Assembly: GCA_947063675.1 (NCBI GenBank)
Contig: CAMSTM010000016.1
Span: 1-36,710 of the forward strand
DNA from: an uncultured Lachnospiraceae bacterium
Lineage (GTDB): Bacteria > Bacillota > Clostridia > Lachnospirales > Lachnospiraceae
Direction of reading: 5' to 3'
DNA: 36,710 nt
Positions within the stretch are counted from its first letter, which is position 1. Each line of letters opens with the position of its first letter. The translations under genes were made by a program, and so were the position numbers. Below the pieces are notes generated by a model. It saw only the letters and a list, made by a program, of their open reading frames with translations. It was not told where the DNA came from and did no database searches. Shown piece by piece: positions 9,119-19,199 of this stretch.

Positions 9119-10279
9119 CTACTTCCAGAATTTCTTTTTCTTTGTGTCCTTTGTCTCGCCTTTATCTGTCTGTACATTCTTTGCGGCATTTAAGCTGTCT
9201 CCTGTAAGGGCGTCAAACTGCTTAAGCAGCTCCTTTGCCTCGTGAGAAAGCCTCTCCGGCGTCTGCACCACCAACGTCACATAATGGTCGCCCCGCACAT
9301 CCTTGTTGCGCAGAGTGGGAACGCCCTTACCCTTTAAGCGCACCTTGGTATCAGTCTGCGTGCCCGGCTTCACCTCGTAAAGCACTTTGCCGTCCACGGT
9401 ATCCACAATCACATCCCCGCCGAGCGCCGCCACGGCATAAGAAATGGGAACGGTGGAATAAATATGGTAATCCTGTCTCTGGAAAATCGCATGGCGTCCT
9501 ACAATCACTTCCACCAGCAAATCGCCTCTGGGGCCGCCGTTTACGCCAGGCTCTCCCTTTTCCCTGATGCGGACGCTCTGCCCGTTATCAATACCTGCCG
9601 GAATCGACACCTGAATCTTTTTCCGGCTTGCAATAAACCCTGAACCATGACAGTCCGTACATTTTTCCTTAATCACCTTGCCGGTTCCGTTACATTCGGG
9701 GCAGGTCTGCACATTTCTCACCGTGCCGAAGAACGACTGCTGGGTAAACACCACCTGGCCCTTGCCCCCGCACTTATGGCAGGTTTCCGGTTTCGTCCCC
9801 GGCTTTGCTCCTGTACCCCTGCATGTTTTGCATTCATCCTTTAATGTAAGCTCAATCTCTTTCTCAACGCCGAATACAGCCTCCTCAAAGGTGATTCTCA
9901 CGCTGGTTCTGATATTGGCGCCCTTCATAGGCCCGTTGCTGTTACGGCCTTTTCTCCCGCCGCCAAAGAAGTCGCCGAAAATATCGCCGAAAATATCACT
10001 GAAATCGGCACTGTTAAAATCAAAGCCGCCAAACCCGCCGGCTCCGCCCTCAAATGCGGCATGCCCGAATTGATCGTACTGCCTCTTTTTCTCCGGGTCA
10101 CTCAAAATAGCATAAGCTTCAGAAGCTTCTTTAAACTTTTTCTCAGCCTCCGCATCTCCGGGATTCATATCAGGATGATACTTCTTGGCAAGAGCTCTGT
10201 ATGCTTTTTTGATTGCGGCGTCGTCTGCATTCTTATCAATGCCAAGCACTTCATAGTAGTCGCGTTTCTGTTCTGCCAT
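9119..10279 (-). CDS. dnaJ: Molecular chaperone DnaJ
   Basis: J domain '[36 protein letters not shown]', four CxxCxGxG zinc motifs, downstream of dnaK. Confidence 0.98.
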   Translation of the reverse strand: MAEQKRDYYEVLGIDKNADDAAIKKAYRALAKKYHPDMNPGDAEAEKKFKEASEAYAILSDPEKKRQYDQFGHAAFEGGAGGFGGFDFNSADFSDIFGDIFGDFFGGGRKGRNSNGPMKGANIRTSVRITFEEAVFGVEKEIELTLKDECKTCRGTGAKPGTKPETCHKCGGKGQVVFTQQSFFGTVRNVQTCPECNGTGKVIKEKCTDCHGSGFIASRKKIQVSIPAGIDNGQSVRIREKGEPGVNGGPRGDLLVEVIVGRHAIFQRQDYHIYSTVPISYAVAALGGDVIVDTVDGKVLYEVKPGTQTDTKVRLKGKGVPTLRNKDVRGDHYVTLVVQTPERLSHEAKELLKQFDALTGDSLNAAKNVQTDKGETKDTKKKKFWK

Positions 10280-10316
10280 TACAAATCCCTCCCCACGCCC
10301 GTCAGCGCATACTTAC

Positions 10317-10342
10317 CTGAGGCGGTCGAACGGCCGCCTCAG
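10317..10342. repeat. Stem-loop in the dnaK-dnaJ intergenic region
   Basis: CTGAGGCGG-TCGAACGG-CCGCCTCAG, 9-bp perfect stem. Confidence 0.8.
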
Positions 10343-10362
10343 ATAAATTTTTATTTCTGATT

Positions 10363-12237
10363 TTATACTTCTCTGTAATCTCCGTCAACCACATCATCGG
10401 CCGGGCCTGCATCCGTGTTGCTCATATCAGGACCCGCGCCTGCTCCCATGTCAGGACCTGCCCCGCCTGCCTGCTGCATGTTCTCATACATCCTGGTAAA
10501 AAGTGCCTGCGCGCTTGTGGTAAGCTTTTCTCTGGCAGCCTTTAATGCGTCCAAATCAGAGTCGGACATTTCCTGGTCCCTGGTTCTCTCCAGAATATCC
10601 TTCACCGCCTGCATATCGGCCTCCACATTTGCTTTTTCGGAAGCGTCAATCTTGTCGCCCACCTCATTTAACGCCTTTTCTGTCTGGAATACGAAAGAGT
10701 CCGCTTCATTTCTTGTGTCAATAGCCTCTTTCCTCTTCTTATCCTGCGCTTCAAATTCGGCTGCTTCCTTCACTGCCTTATCAATTTCATCATCCGACAT
10801 ATTGGAACTTGCCGTGATGGTAATATGCTGTTCCTTCCCTGTGCCAAGGTCTTTTGCCGAAACGTTTACAATACCGTTGGCGTCGATGTCAAAGGTAACT
10901 TCAATCTGAGGCACCCCGCGCATTGCCGGAGGGATTCCGTCCAGTCTGAACTGTCCTAAGGACTTGTTATCCCTTGCAAACTGTCTCTCGCCCTGCAGAA
11001 CGTTGATGTCAACCGCTGTCTGGTTGTCTGCCGCCGTGGAGAAAATCTGGCTCTTCTTTGTAGGGATGGTAGTATTTCTCTCAATCAGTCTGGTTGCGAT
11101 ACCGCCCATGGTCTCGATAGACAGTGAAAGCGGAGTAACGTCCAGAAGAAGGATTTCGCCTGCGCCGGCGTCTCCCGCCAGCTTGCCGCCCTGAATGGAA
11201 GCGCCAAGCGCCACGCACTCGTCGGGATTCAGGCTCTTGCTGGGCTCATGGCCCGTAAGCTGTCTTACCTTATCCTGTACCGCAGGAATACGTGTGGAAC
11301 CGCCTACTAAAAGCACCTGACCCAAATCGGCGTTTGTAAGTCCCGCATCCTTCATTGCATTCTGAACCGGAATGGCTGTCTTCTCAACCAAATCATGTGT
11401 CAGTTCGTCGAATTTGGCTCTGGACAGGTTCATGTCAAAGTGCCTGGGTCCCTCTGCCGTAGCGGTAATGAAAGGAAGGTTAATATTGGTGGTTGTCGCT
11501 GAGGACAGCTCTTTTTTGGCCTTTTCTGCCGCTTCGCGAAGTCTCTGAAGCGCCATCTTGTCGTTTGACAAATCAACGCCCTCTGCCTTCTTGAATTCAC
11601 TTATCATCCAGTCTGTCAGCTTGTTGTCAAAATCGTCGCCGCCAAGACGGGTATCTCCGTTGGTTGCGAGAACCTCAATAACGCCGTCGCCGATTTCAAT
11701 AATGGATACGTCAAAGGTACCGCCACCCAGGTCGTATACCATGATTTTCTGCTCTTTTTCGTTGTCAAGGCCGTAAGCAAGGGCTGCAGCCGTAGGCTCG
11801 TTGATAATACGCTTTACATCCAGTCCGGCAATCTTTCCGGCGTCCTTGGTCGCCTGACGCTGCGCGTCGTTAAAGTACGCGGGAACGGTAATTACGGCTT
11901 CCGTCACCTTTTCTCCCAGATAACTTTCTGCGTCTGCTTTCAGCTTCTGAAGAATCATAGCCGAAATCTGCTGAGGGGAATATTTCTTGCTGTCAATGGT
12001 GCGGCTCCTGTCTGTACCCATATCTCTCTTAATGGAAGAAATGGTTTTTTCCGCATTGGTTACTGCCTGACGCTTCGCAGGCTCGCCAATCAGCCTCTCG
12101 CCGGTCTTGGTGAACGCTACCACAGAGGGTGTTGTTCTTGCGCCTTCCGCATTGGCGATAACGGTGGGTTTTCCACCTTCCATAACTGCCACGCAGCTAT
12201 TTGTTGTACCTAAGTCAATACCAATTATTTTACTCAT
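10363..12237 (-). CDS. dnaK: Molecular chaperone DnaK (Hsp70)
   Basis: '[42 protein letters not shown]', '[22 protein letters not shown]', '[20 protein letters not shown]'. Confidence 0.99.
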   Translation of the reverse strand: MSKIIGIDLGTTNSCVAVMEGGKPTVIANAEGARTTPSVVAFTKTGERLIGEPAKRQAVTNAEKTISSIKRDMGTDRSRTIDSKKYSPQQISAMILQKLKADAESYLGEKVTEAVITVPAYFNDAQRQATKDAGKIAGLDVKRIINEPTAAALAYGLDNEKEQKIMVYDLGGGTFDVSIIEIGDGVIEVLATNGDTRLGGDDFDNKLTDWMISEFKKAEGVDLSNDKMALQRLREAAEKAKKELSSATTTNINLPFITATAEGPRHFDMNLSRAKFDELTHDLVEKTAIPVQNAMKDAGLTNADLGQVLLVGGSTRIPAVQDKVRQLTGHEPSKSLNPDECVALGASIQGGKLAGDAGAGEILLLDVTPLSLSIETMGGIATRLIERNTTIPTKKSQIFSTAADNQTAVDINVLQGERQFARDNKSLGQFRLDGIPPAMRGVPQIEVTFDIDANGIVNVSAKDLGTGKEQHITITASSNMSDDEIDKAVKEAAEFEAQDKKRKEAIDTRNEADSFVFQTEKALNEVGDKIDASEKANVEADMQAVKDILERTRDQEMSDSDLDALKAAREKLTTSAQALFTRMYENMQQAGGAGPDMGAGAGPDMSNTDAGPADDVVDGDYREV

Positions 12238-12348
12238 AATTATCTCCTCCTGAATTGGTTTTGTTTATTTTAATATAGTTAAAATGTTACTATCTCACCT
12301 TATCGCAGCGGCTTAACCTTCCGCCTTTGAAGCCCTGATACGCCTGTC

Positions 12349-13116
12349 TCAGCTTACCACCGCCACCATGCTGTGCCTTACAACGCTGTCCCTGTAGGTG
12401 TAGCCCTTCTGCAGTTCCTGGGCAATCACGCCGGATTCATATTCCTCGCTCTCCACCTGCATCACCGCGTTGTGGAAATTCGGGTCAAATTCCTCTCCCA
12501 CCGCCGGTATGGGCTTTACTTCCATTTTCTCAAGCTCGGAAATGAGCTGCTTATATATCATTTCCATCCCTTCCGCAAAAGCGTCTCCCTTCTGCTCTTC
12601 TGGAATGGCGGCAAGCCCTCTTTCAAAATTGTCCACCACCGGAAGGATTTTCTCGATAACGCTCTTTGCGCCCATCTCAAACATGGCGCCTTTTTCTTTT
12701 TCCGTGCGCTTTCTGAAGTTATCGAATTCCGCCATCTGGCGCTTTACCTTGTCTTCCAGTTCGTCTATCTTTTCTTTCAGCGCATCCTGTTTTTTATCAA
12801 ACTTAAACTTCTTCTTTGCTGCTTTCTTTTCAGCTTTTGGCTCCGTGCTGTTGCCGCCTGCGGAACTTTCTTCGCCGCTTTCGGCTTCTGTATCTCCTTC
12901 CGCACCGGCTCCCTCCTCGCCGTCCGCATCCTTTTCATCAGTTTCTCCGCCGGCCGATTCCTTCTCGTCCCCGGCGCCTGTATTTTCTTCAACAGCTTCC
13001 TTCTCTTCTGAATTCATGCCTTTCGTTTCGTCATTCGGCGCGCCCTCCGGCATCTCTTCCTTTATCTTTTCCTTTCCCGGCTCCGCCTGCATATCCTTTT
13101 TTAATTCTTCACTCAT
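12349..13116 (-). CDS. grpE: Nucleotide exchange factor GrpE with long acidic N-terminal extension
   Basis: 'AEFDNFRKRTEKEK...KILPVVDNFERGL...GEEFDPNFHNAVMQVE...GYTYRDSVVRHSMVAV'; likely start at MSEELKK. Confidence 0.96.
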   Translation of the reverse strand: MSEELKKDMQAEPGKEKIKEEMPEGAPNDETKGMNSEEKEAVEENTGAGDEKESAGGETDEKDADGEEGAGAEGDTEAESGEESSAGGNSTEPKAEKKAAKKKFKFDKKQDALKEKIDELEDKVKRQMAEFDNFRKRTEKEKGAMFEMGAKSVIEKILPVVDNFERGLAAIPEEQKGDAFAEGMEMIYKQLISELEKMEVKPIPAVGEEFDPNFHNAVMQVESEEYESGVIAQELQKGYTYRDSVVRHSMVAVVS

Positions 13117-13136
13117 TGGCTTCATCCTTTCTGGCT

Positions 13137-14177
13137 TTATGTTCTTTTCTTATATAAATCGTCCAACTGGTGGGTTATGGTTTTAAGCGCCCCCACAACC
13201 TTATCATAATCCATACGCTTTGGACCGATGATTCCTATGGTTCCCCGCATGCCCTCCCCCAGTTCATAGGTTGCCGTCACCACGCTGCAGTCCTTCATGG
13301 TCTGAATCGGCGTTTCATTTCCGATATAAACCTGAATACCCGTGTTGCTTTCGTCCGAGAGGGTTTCCTGCACCAGCTCTGTCAGAAGCTGCTTTTCCTC
13401 AAAAGTATTGATAATCTCGCTGGCCTTCTGCTGGTCCGCCAGCTCCGGGTATTTGAAAATATTGTTGGCTCCGCTGGTATAAATCTCCAAATCCTCTTCT
13501 GCTTTAATTGAAAGGGCTATGCTGTCTATCACATCCCCGACCACTTTGCTGTGAATCCCGGCCTGCTGCTTCATGGATGAAATCATTCCCAGATTAATTT
13601 CCTCCAGCGCCAGCCCGTTCAAATGGGTATTTAAAAGTATATTTAATTTCAACAGCGTTTCATCGTTCAGTTCTTCCGCCACGGAAATGATGTTATTCTT
13701 AATGATATTGCCTTCCGCCACCACCACTGCCAGCAGCTGGCCTGCGTCCAGCCTGGATAACTGTACAAACTTGATTTTATTTGTGTGAATCGTAGGTGCG
13801 GAAATCATAGAGGCGTAGTTGGTGTTTGCGGCCAGGAGCTTCGCCACCTGCCGGAGAAGATGTTCCATCTTGTCTTCCTTTTCCAGCATCATTTCCTTCA
13901 GTTCTTCCAGCTCTTTATCCTTCTCCTCCATCATGGTGTCCACATACAGGCGGTAGCCCATATCAGAGGGTATTCTTCCCGCCGAGGTATGGGGCTGTAC
14001 AATATATCCCATCTCCTCCAAATCAGACATTTCATTTCGGATGGTTGCAGAGCTTAAATTCAAATCCGTGTACCTGGAAATCGTCCTGCTCCCCACCGGT
14101 TCTCCGGTCTCAAGATAGTTGCGGATAATGGCTTGCAATATTTTAATTTTTCTTTCGCTTAACTGCATTTCCATCAT
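13137..14177 (-). CDS. hrcA: Heat-inducible transcription repressor HrcA
   Basis: 'LSERKIKILQAIIRNYLETGEPVGSRTISRYTDLNLSSATIRNEMSDLEEMGYIVQPHTSAGRIPSDMGYRLYVD'; preceded by CIRCE. Confidence 0.98.
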   Translation of the reverse strand: MMEMQLSERKIKILQAIIRNYLETGEPVGSRTISRYTDLNLSSATIRNEMSDLEEMGYIVQPHTSAGRIPSDMGYRLYVDTMMEEKDKELEELKEMMLEKEDKMEHLLRQVAKLLAANTNYASMISAPTIHTNKIKFVQLSRLDAGQLLAVVVAEGNIIKNNIISVAEELNDETLLKLNILLNTHLNGLALEEINLGMISSMKQQAGIHSKVVGDVIDSIALSIKAEEDLEIYTSGANNIFKYPELADQQKASEIINTFEEKQLLTELVQETLSDESNTGIQVYIGNETPIQTMKDCSVVTATYELGEGMRGTIGIIGPKRMDYDKVVGALKTITHQLDDLYKKRT

Positions 14178-14223
14178 CCCTTTCTATCGGATTCCATCAA
14201 GACTGATTCATCTTTTCAGGTTG

Positions 14224-14250
14224 TTAGCACTCGCCTTTGTGGAGTGCTAA
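14224..14250 (-). promoter_or_regulatory. CIRCE operator (HrcA binding site)
   Basis: Exact TTAGCACTC-N9-GAGTGCTAA. Confidence 0.98.
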
Positions 14251-14264
14251 TATCTTCTTACCAT

Positions 14265-14293
14265 AAAATATCACTTACCCTATTTATTGTCAA
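14265..14293 (-). promoter_or_regulatory. Sigma-A promoter of the hrcA-grpE-dnaK-dnaJ operon
   Basis: Minus strand TTGACA (14293-14288), 17-nt spacer, TATTTT (14270-14265), just upstream of CIRCE. Confidence 0.75.
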
Positions 14294-14324
14294 CACATAT
14301 AGTACAAAATAATTATTAAAAAAT

Positions 14325-14361
14325 TCTAAAAAACGGGCGCTGCAGTGCAGCACCCGTTTTC
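14325..14361 (-). terminator. Intrinsic terminator of the DUF6465-like gene
   Basis: Minus strand AAAACGGGTGCTGCACTGCAGCGCCCGTTTTTTAG: GC-rich stem plus T-run. Confidence 0.85.
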
Positions 14362-14400
14362 GGCAAACAACATATTTACTTTCACATCACAGATATCGCT

Positions 14401-14838
14401 TTAAATAAAGAAGCTCCCAGTCACATCGCCGTTGATTACATAATATGTAACGTTCTCCTCCGGCTTTACATACAAATCAATGCTCCTGATATCCTCTTCC
14501 TTGCCGCCCAAATCGTATTTCCATACGTCCTTGCAGCTCTTAAGCAAATCTTCCGTAGTATAAGATTTACCTCCAAACTGGAAATTAATTGTTGCTTTAA
14601 CTTCCTCTTTCATCTCTGCCTTTGCAGACGCTTTTGTTTCGGCCTTAACCGCTGTCTTTTTAGCCGCAGGCTTCTTTGCAGGCTCTGCCTCCTCTTTCTT
14701 TGCTGCCGGCTTTTTAGCGGCTGCCGCCGGTTTCTTTGCGGTTTCCTTCTTCACTGATGTCTTTTCCTCTACTGTCTTAACCTCTTCCTTAACCGGTTCT
14801 GTTTTCGTATTTGCCTTTGTTGTAGCTTTTACTGCCAT
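14401..14838 (-). CDS. Lys/Ala-rich protein with small C-terminal DUF6465-like domain
   Basis: N-terminal ~85 aa 'KKETAKKPAAAAKKPAAKKEEAEPAKKPAAKKTAVKAETKASAK', then compact 'INFQFGGKSYTTEDLLKSCKDVWKYDLGGKEEDIRSIDLYVKPEENVTYYVINGDVTGSFFI'; own promoter and terminator. Confidence 0.8.
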   Translation of the reverse strand: MAVKATTKANTKTEPVKEEVKTVEEKTSVKKETAKKPAAAAKKPAAKKEEAEPAKKPAAKKTAVKAETKASAKAEMKEEVKATINFQFGGKSYTTEDLLKSCKDVWKYDLGGKEEDIRSIDLYVKPEENVTYYVINGDVTGSFFI

Positions 14839-14938
14839 GATAAACTCCTTTCATACAGAGAAAACTTCTCTGATATGTGCCATAATCAACGAATATACAG
14901 GGCTTCCTCCCATAAATTCCCTGTTTCATATCGAAAGC

Positions 14939-14967
14939 AGTATACTCTCAATTTCGTCACTTGTCAA
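14939..14967 (-). promoter_or_regulatory. Strong sigma-A promoter of the Lys/Ala-rich gene
   Basis: Minus strand TTGACA (14967-14962), 17-nt spacer, TATACT (14944-14939). Confidence 0.8.
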
Positions 14968-15005
14968 CTGACAGACAACTTTTTTGCAAAAATTCCATCT
15001 AAATT

Positions 15006-15854
15006 TTATTTTAACCCGAAATAAAGCAGCACCACGGCTCCAAGAACGATGCGGTACCACCCAAACACCTTAAAATCGTGTTTCTTAATATATCCCATCA
15101 AAAACCGTATTACAATCACTGAAACAACAAATGCCGTAACCATTCCCGTAACCAGTATCATAATTTCATTTCCTGTTATCACGGCGTCAAATTTCAATAC
15201 CTTAAGGAGACTGGCCCCCAGCATCACGGGAATCGCCAGGAAAAAGGTGAATTCCGCCGCAACCGTTCTTGACACACCAATCAAAAGCGCGCCTAAAATC
15301 GTAGCGCCCGAGCGGGATGTGCCGGGGAAAATGGCTGCAATCAACTGGAAAAATCCGATAATCAGCGCCGTGTTAAAGGTGATTTCCGATAAGGACCTTA
15401 TTCTTGCCCTCCTGTGCTTATTTTTATTTTCAATAAGAAGGAAGCCCACGCCGAACACAATCAGGGCGATTGCCACGCAGACGCCGTTGTAAAAAAGGCT
15501 TTCAAAATACTCGTCAAACAAGAGCCCCACTACCGCTGCGGGAAGGCATGCCACCACGATTTTAAACCACATAAGCCAGATATCCTTTTTACACCAGGAA
15601 AGGAATCCTTCTTTTGCCACCGGATGCCTGTTATTTTTTTTGCCAAAGGGCCAAATCTGATTCCAGAAAAGTATGACAACCGCCAGAATCGCTCCTAACT
15701 GAATCACTACCAGAAACATCTCCCAGAACTCAGGCGAGACATCCAGCTTCACAAACTCGTCAAGCAATATCATATGTCCCGTACTGCTGACAGGCAGCCA
15801 CTCTGTAATTCCTTCCACAATGCCAAACACTACCGCTTTTAAAAATTCAATCAT
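15006..15854 (-). CDS. uppP: Undecaprenyl-diphosphate phosphatase UppP/BacA
   Basis: 'AVVFGIVEGITEWLPVSSTGHMIL' and 'PGTSRSGATILGALLIGVSRTVAAEFTFFLAIPVMLGASLLKV'. Confidence 0.97.
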   Translation of the reverse strand: MIEFLKAVVFGIVEGITEWLPVSSTGHMILLDEFVKLDVSPEFWEMFLVVIQLGAILAVVILFWNQIWPFGKKNNRHPVAKEGFLSWCKKDIWLMWFKIVVACLPAAVVGLLFDEYFESLFYNGVCVAIALIVFGVGFLLIENKNKHRRARIRSLSEITFNTALIIGFFQLIAAIFPGTSRSGATILGALLIGVSRTVAAEFTFFLAIPVMLGASLLKVLKFDAVITGNEIMILVTGMVTAFVVSVIVIRFLMGYIKKHDFKVFGWYRIVLGAVVLLYFGLK

Positions 15855-15857
15855 GAT

Positions 15858-17039
15858 TTAATATCCTTTCACAAATTTTCGAAGAGCTTCCAGAGACCTC
15901 TCCACCTTTTCCGTATCGATACAATAAGCCATTCTGAAAAATCCCGGCACTCCGAAGCTGTCGGAGGGCACCAGCACCAGGTCGTAAGCAAGAGCCTTCC
16001 GGCAGAAAGCAGCCGCATCCTCCTCCAGGGCTTTAGGGAATATATAGAAAGTCCCGCCCGGCCTTACACATTCAAATCCAAGAGCCGTAAGCTCATTGTA
16101 GAGAATGTTCATATTCCTCTCATATACCGACATATCCGCCGTCACATCAGGAATCTCCGCTACCGCAAGCTGGATGATGGAAGGCGGACAGTTGTGGCCG
16201 ATTCCCCTGGATATCTGACCGCAGATAGCGCTTATCAGCTCCGCATCCCGGCAGGCCGGATTTGCCGCCACATAGCCGATTCTCTCTCCCGGAAGCGACA
16301 GGGACTTGGAATAAGAATAGCAGGACAGTGTGTTGTCATAAAAACGGGATACGTAAGGCGCTTTTTTGCCGTCAAATACAATTTCCCGATAAGGCTCGTC
16401 GGAAATCAGGAAAATATCATGTCCGTATTCCTTCTGTTTCCTCATAAGAAGCTCCGCCAGCTTTTTCAGGGTATCCTCGCTGTATACAGCCCCCGACGGG
16501 TTATTCGGCGTGTTGATAAGCAGCGCCGCCACCTTCTCCGTCAGCATTTCTTCTAATCTGCCAAACTGAATCTGAAAGCTTTCCGTGTCAGCCGGAACCA
16601 CCTTCAGCCTGGCTCCGGTCATATTCACGTACATATTGTATTCCGGAAAATAAGGCGCAATGGTAAGAACCTCATCCCCCGGCTCGGTTACACAGCGCAC
16701 GGCATGTGCTACCGCTCCCGCGGCTCCGGTGGTGGGGAAAATATGATTACCGGTATAATTCATCCCGAACCTCTGATTTAAAGAATCCGCAATTTTTTCC
16801 TTAACCGACGCAATACCAAGGCTGGGGCTGTATCCGTGCAGCTCCATGGAATCTTTCGTCCTAAGAAGCTTTATCATTGCTTCCGTAAACTCCCCCGGAA
16901 CGGGTACGGAAGGATTTCCAAGGCTGTAGTCAAACACGTTTTCATAGCCGATTTCCTTTCCCCGCTCAGTGGCGAACTCCGACAGCTGCCTGATTACGGA
17001 TTTTCCCTCCAGCATCCTTTTGTATTGCTCGTTAATCAT
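15858..17039 (-). CDS. PLP-dependent class I/II aminotransferase
   Basis: 'YSLGNPSVPVPGEF', 'NTPNNPSGAVYSEDTL', 'ISDEPYREIVFDG', 'SYSKSLSLPGERIGYVA' (PLP lysine context). Confidence 0.93.
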   Translation of the reverse strand: MINEQYKRMLEGKSVIRQLSEFATERGKEIGYENVFDYSLGNPSVPVPGEFTEAMIKLLRTKDSMELHGYSPSLGIASVKEKIADSLNQRFGMNYTGNHIFPTTGAAGAVAHAVRCVTEPGDEVLTIAPYFPEYNMYVNMTGARLKVVPADTESFQIQFGRLEEMLTEKVAALLINTPNNPSGAVYSEDTLKKLAELLMRKQKEYGHDIFLISDEPYREIVFDGKKAPYVSRFYDNTLSCYSYSKSLSLPGERIGYVAANPACRDAELISAICGQISRGIGHNCPPSIIQLAVAEIPDVTADMSVYERNMNILYNELTALGFECVRPGGTFYIFPKALEEDAAAFCRKALAYDLVLVPSDSFGVPGFFRMAYCIDTEKVERSLEALRKFVKGY

Positions 17040-17083
17040 AGTTTCTCCTCTCCTCCGCGCGTCCTTTGCTCATATGCCCTTCC

Positions 17084-18022
17084 TTAATTTGCCGTGGATA
17101 CAATGAGCTGCATTTTTCCCTGTAAATCCACTTCCCCGAACCCTTTCGGCAAAATGAAATGGTCGCCTTTCTTTACATCCTTTCCGTTTACCGTCCCTTC
17201 CCCGTCAGTCACGCTCATAATCAGGAAAGGGTATTCCTGCTCAAAGGAAAACCCTCCGGCAACTTCCAGCTTCCATACCCTGTAATAATCGCAGGAAATC
17301 AGCTCGTTCATTGTATTTTCGGGAAGATACGCCGCCTCCTTCACACTGTCCTTTGCCGAAAGCGCAGGCACGGTAATCACATCAATGCTCTGCTCCACAT
17401 GAAGCTGACGGGGCTTCCCGTCCGTAAGCCTGCCATAATCATACACCCGGTAGGTAATATCGCTGTTCTGCTGGGTTTCCAGAATCATCATACCGCCTTT
17501 TATGGCATGAACCGTTCCCGGATTAATCTGGATAAAATCACCCTTCTTTACGGGAATCTCACGAATCAGCTCAGACCACCTGCCCTGATGAATCATCTCC
17601 GCAAGCTCCTGCCTCGTCCCGGCATTATGCCCCGCAACTAAAGTTGCCCCCTCCGGGCAGTCGAGGATGTACCAGCATTCCGTCTTGCCAAGAGAGCCGT
17701 TTTCATGCTCCCCCGCATAAGTATCGTCGGGATGCACCTGAATGCTCAGGTCGTCCCTGGCATCGATAATTTTAACCAAAAGCGGAAATCTGTCCGTTTT
17801 CGGATTGCCGAACAGCTCCGGATGCTTTACCCAAAGCTGCGAGAGGGGCATCCCCTCATAGATTCCTTCCTTCACCGTACAGTCCCCGTTGGGGTGGGCG
17901 CTTACCGCCCAGCACTCGCCGGTATCGTCCCCCGGAATATCATAACCAAAGCTGCTTCGAAGCTGATTTCCGCCCCAGAGCATCTGCTTGAACACGGGGT
18001 TTAAAAATATGATTGGTTTCAT
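17084..18022 (-). CDS. manA: Class I mannose-6-phosphate isomerase
   Basis: 'NPVFKQMLWGGNQLRSSFGYDIP', 'PLLVKIIDARDDLSIQVHPDD', 'GKTECWYILDC', 'GDFIQINPGTVHAIKGGMMILETQQNSDITYRVYDYGR'. Confidence 0.95.
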   Translation of the reverse strand: MKPIIFLNPVFKQMLWGGNQLRSSFGYDIPGDDTGECWAVSAHPNGDCTVKEGIYEGMPLSQLWVKHPELFGNPKTDRFPLLVKIIDARDDLSIQVHPDDTYAGEHENGSLGKTECWYILDCPEGATLVAGHNAGTRQELAEMIHQGRWSELIREIPVKKGDFIQINPGTVHAIKGGMMILETQQNSDITYRVYDYGRLTDGKPRQLHVEQSIDVITVPALSAKDSVKEAAYLPENTMNELISCDYYRVWKLEVAGGFSFEQEYPFLIMSVTDGEGTVNGKDVKKGDHFILPKGFGEVDLQGKMQLIVSTAN

Positions 18023-18025
18023 CTT

Positions 18026-19195
18026 TCATTCTCCCAGTATATTCAGATTTTTCGCAATAAATTCACATCTCTGCTTTACGCAGTCAGGAGACCTGTGGGG
18101 ATCCTTCGGCGTATTGAACAGATAGTCCTCCATCTTGTCGATGGTAGTGGTTGCCACATGCATCCTCGTGTCGCAGGAGGCGTAGTAAATGTAAATATCG
18201 CCGTTTTCCCTTGCAATCGCCCCGTTTGTAAAAACCACATTGGAAACGTCGCCTACCCTCTCTTTTCCAAGGGGAACGAGGAACACACCCGAGGGCTCCG
18301 CAATCACCCTGGAAGGGTCCTTTAAATCCGTGCCGAATGCGTAGAGTACGTAACGCAGCCCTGCCGCCGTATTGCGGACGCCGTGTGCAATGTGAATCCA
18401 GCATTTTTTTCCTTTAATCGGAACCGCTCCGGCTCCGTTCTTCGACTCGGTGAGAGTATGGTAAATTCTTCTGCTGATGATTTTTTCCTCGTCAATTACG
18501 GCATGCTCAATATCTTCGCACAGGCCAAACCCGATTCCGCCGCCGCTTCCCGTCTCGATAAATCCGTCCATGGGCCTTGTATAAAAAGCATATTTCCCGT
18601 CTACAAATTCCGGGTGAAGGGCTACGTTTCTTTGCTGGGGAGATTGTAAGGTTTTCAGATTATCCAGCCGCTCCCAGCTCTTTAAATCCTTTGTGCGGAC
18701 AATACCGGCCGCCGCAACCGCCGCCGACAGGTCAGGATTTTCCTTATCCTTGCTCTCCGAGCAGAACACGCCGTAAATCCAGCCGTCCTCGTGCTTCGTA
18801 AGACGCATATCGTATACGTTAGTCTCCTCCGGGCAGGTATCAGGGAGCTGCACCGGATAATCCCAGAAATGAAAGCCGTCGATTCCGTTGTCGCTCTCCG
18901 CAACCGCAAAGAAAGATTTCCTGTCATTTCCCTCCACCCGGACCACCATTATATATTTTCCGTCCAGATAAACAGCTCCCGAATTCATCACCGCGTTAAT
19001 GCCGAGACGCTCCATGAAATAGGGATTCCTCTCCGCATCAAGGTCATACCGCCAGTGAACCGGCGCAAATTCCCGGGTCAGCACCGGATAAACGTATCTG
19101 TCATAGATGCCGTTATAGTAATTACTCTTCTGATTTTTTCCGGCAACAAGCTTATCCACTTTTGCCTTTTCCACATAATATTGTTTATGTAACAT
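18026..19195 (-). CDS. GH130 phosphorylase, probable 4-O-beta-D-mannosyl-D-glucose phosphorylase (GH130_1-like)
   Basis: ~390 aa; '[46 protein letters not shown]', '[40 protein letters not shown]', '[17 protein letters not shown]'. ATG 19195 preceded by GGAGGG. Confidence 0.88.
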   Translation of the reverse strand: MLHKQYYVEKAKVDKLVAGKNQKSNYYNGIYDRYVYPVLTREFAPVHWRYDLDAERNPYFMERLGINAVMNSGAVYLDGKYIMVVRVEGNDRKSFFAVAESDNGIDGFHFWDYPVQLPDTCPEETNVYDMRLTKHEDGWIYGVFCSESKDKENPDLSAAVAAAGIVRTKDLKSWERLDNLKTLQSPQQRNVALHPEFVDGKYAFYTRPMDGFIETGSGGGIGFGLCEDIEHAVIDEEKIISRRIYHTLTESKNGAGAVPIKGKKCWIHIAHGVRNTAAGLRYVLYAFGTDLKDPSRVIAEPSGVFLVPLGKERVGDVSNVVFTNGAIARENGDIYIYYASCDTRMHVATTTIDKMEDYLFNTPKDPHRSPDCVKQRCEFIAKNLNILGE

Positions 19196-19199
19196 CCTT

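Noticed and set aside
9600-9850. Repeat-like CxxCxGxG-encoding segments that could be taken for a DNA repeat array.
   Set aside because: They are the four zinc-finger motifs of DnaJ, conserved at protein level; not a DNA repeat or CRISPR.
12470-13186. 238-aa Ser/Pro/Phe-rich plus-strand ORF opposite grpE.
   Set aside because: Direct consequence of the Glu/Lys-rich grpE N-terminus read in reverse (CTT/TTC/TCC codons).
14640-14780. Repetitive 'ggctttttagcgg/ctttgcagg' segments resembling a short tandem-repeat array.
   Set aside because: They encode the KKPAAAKK tail of the H1-like protein; degenerate and in frame, so a protein-level repeat.
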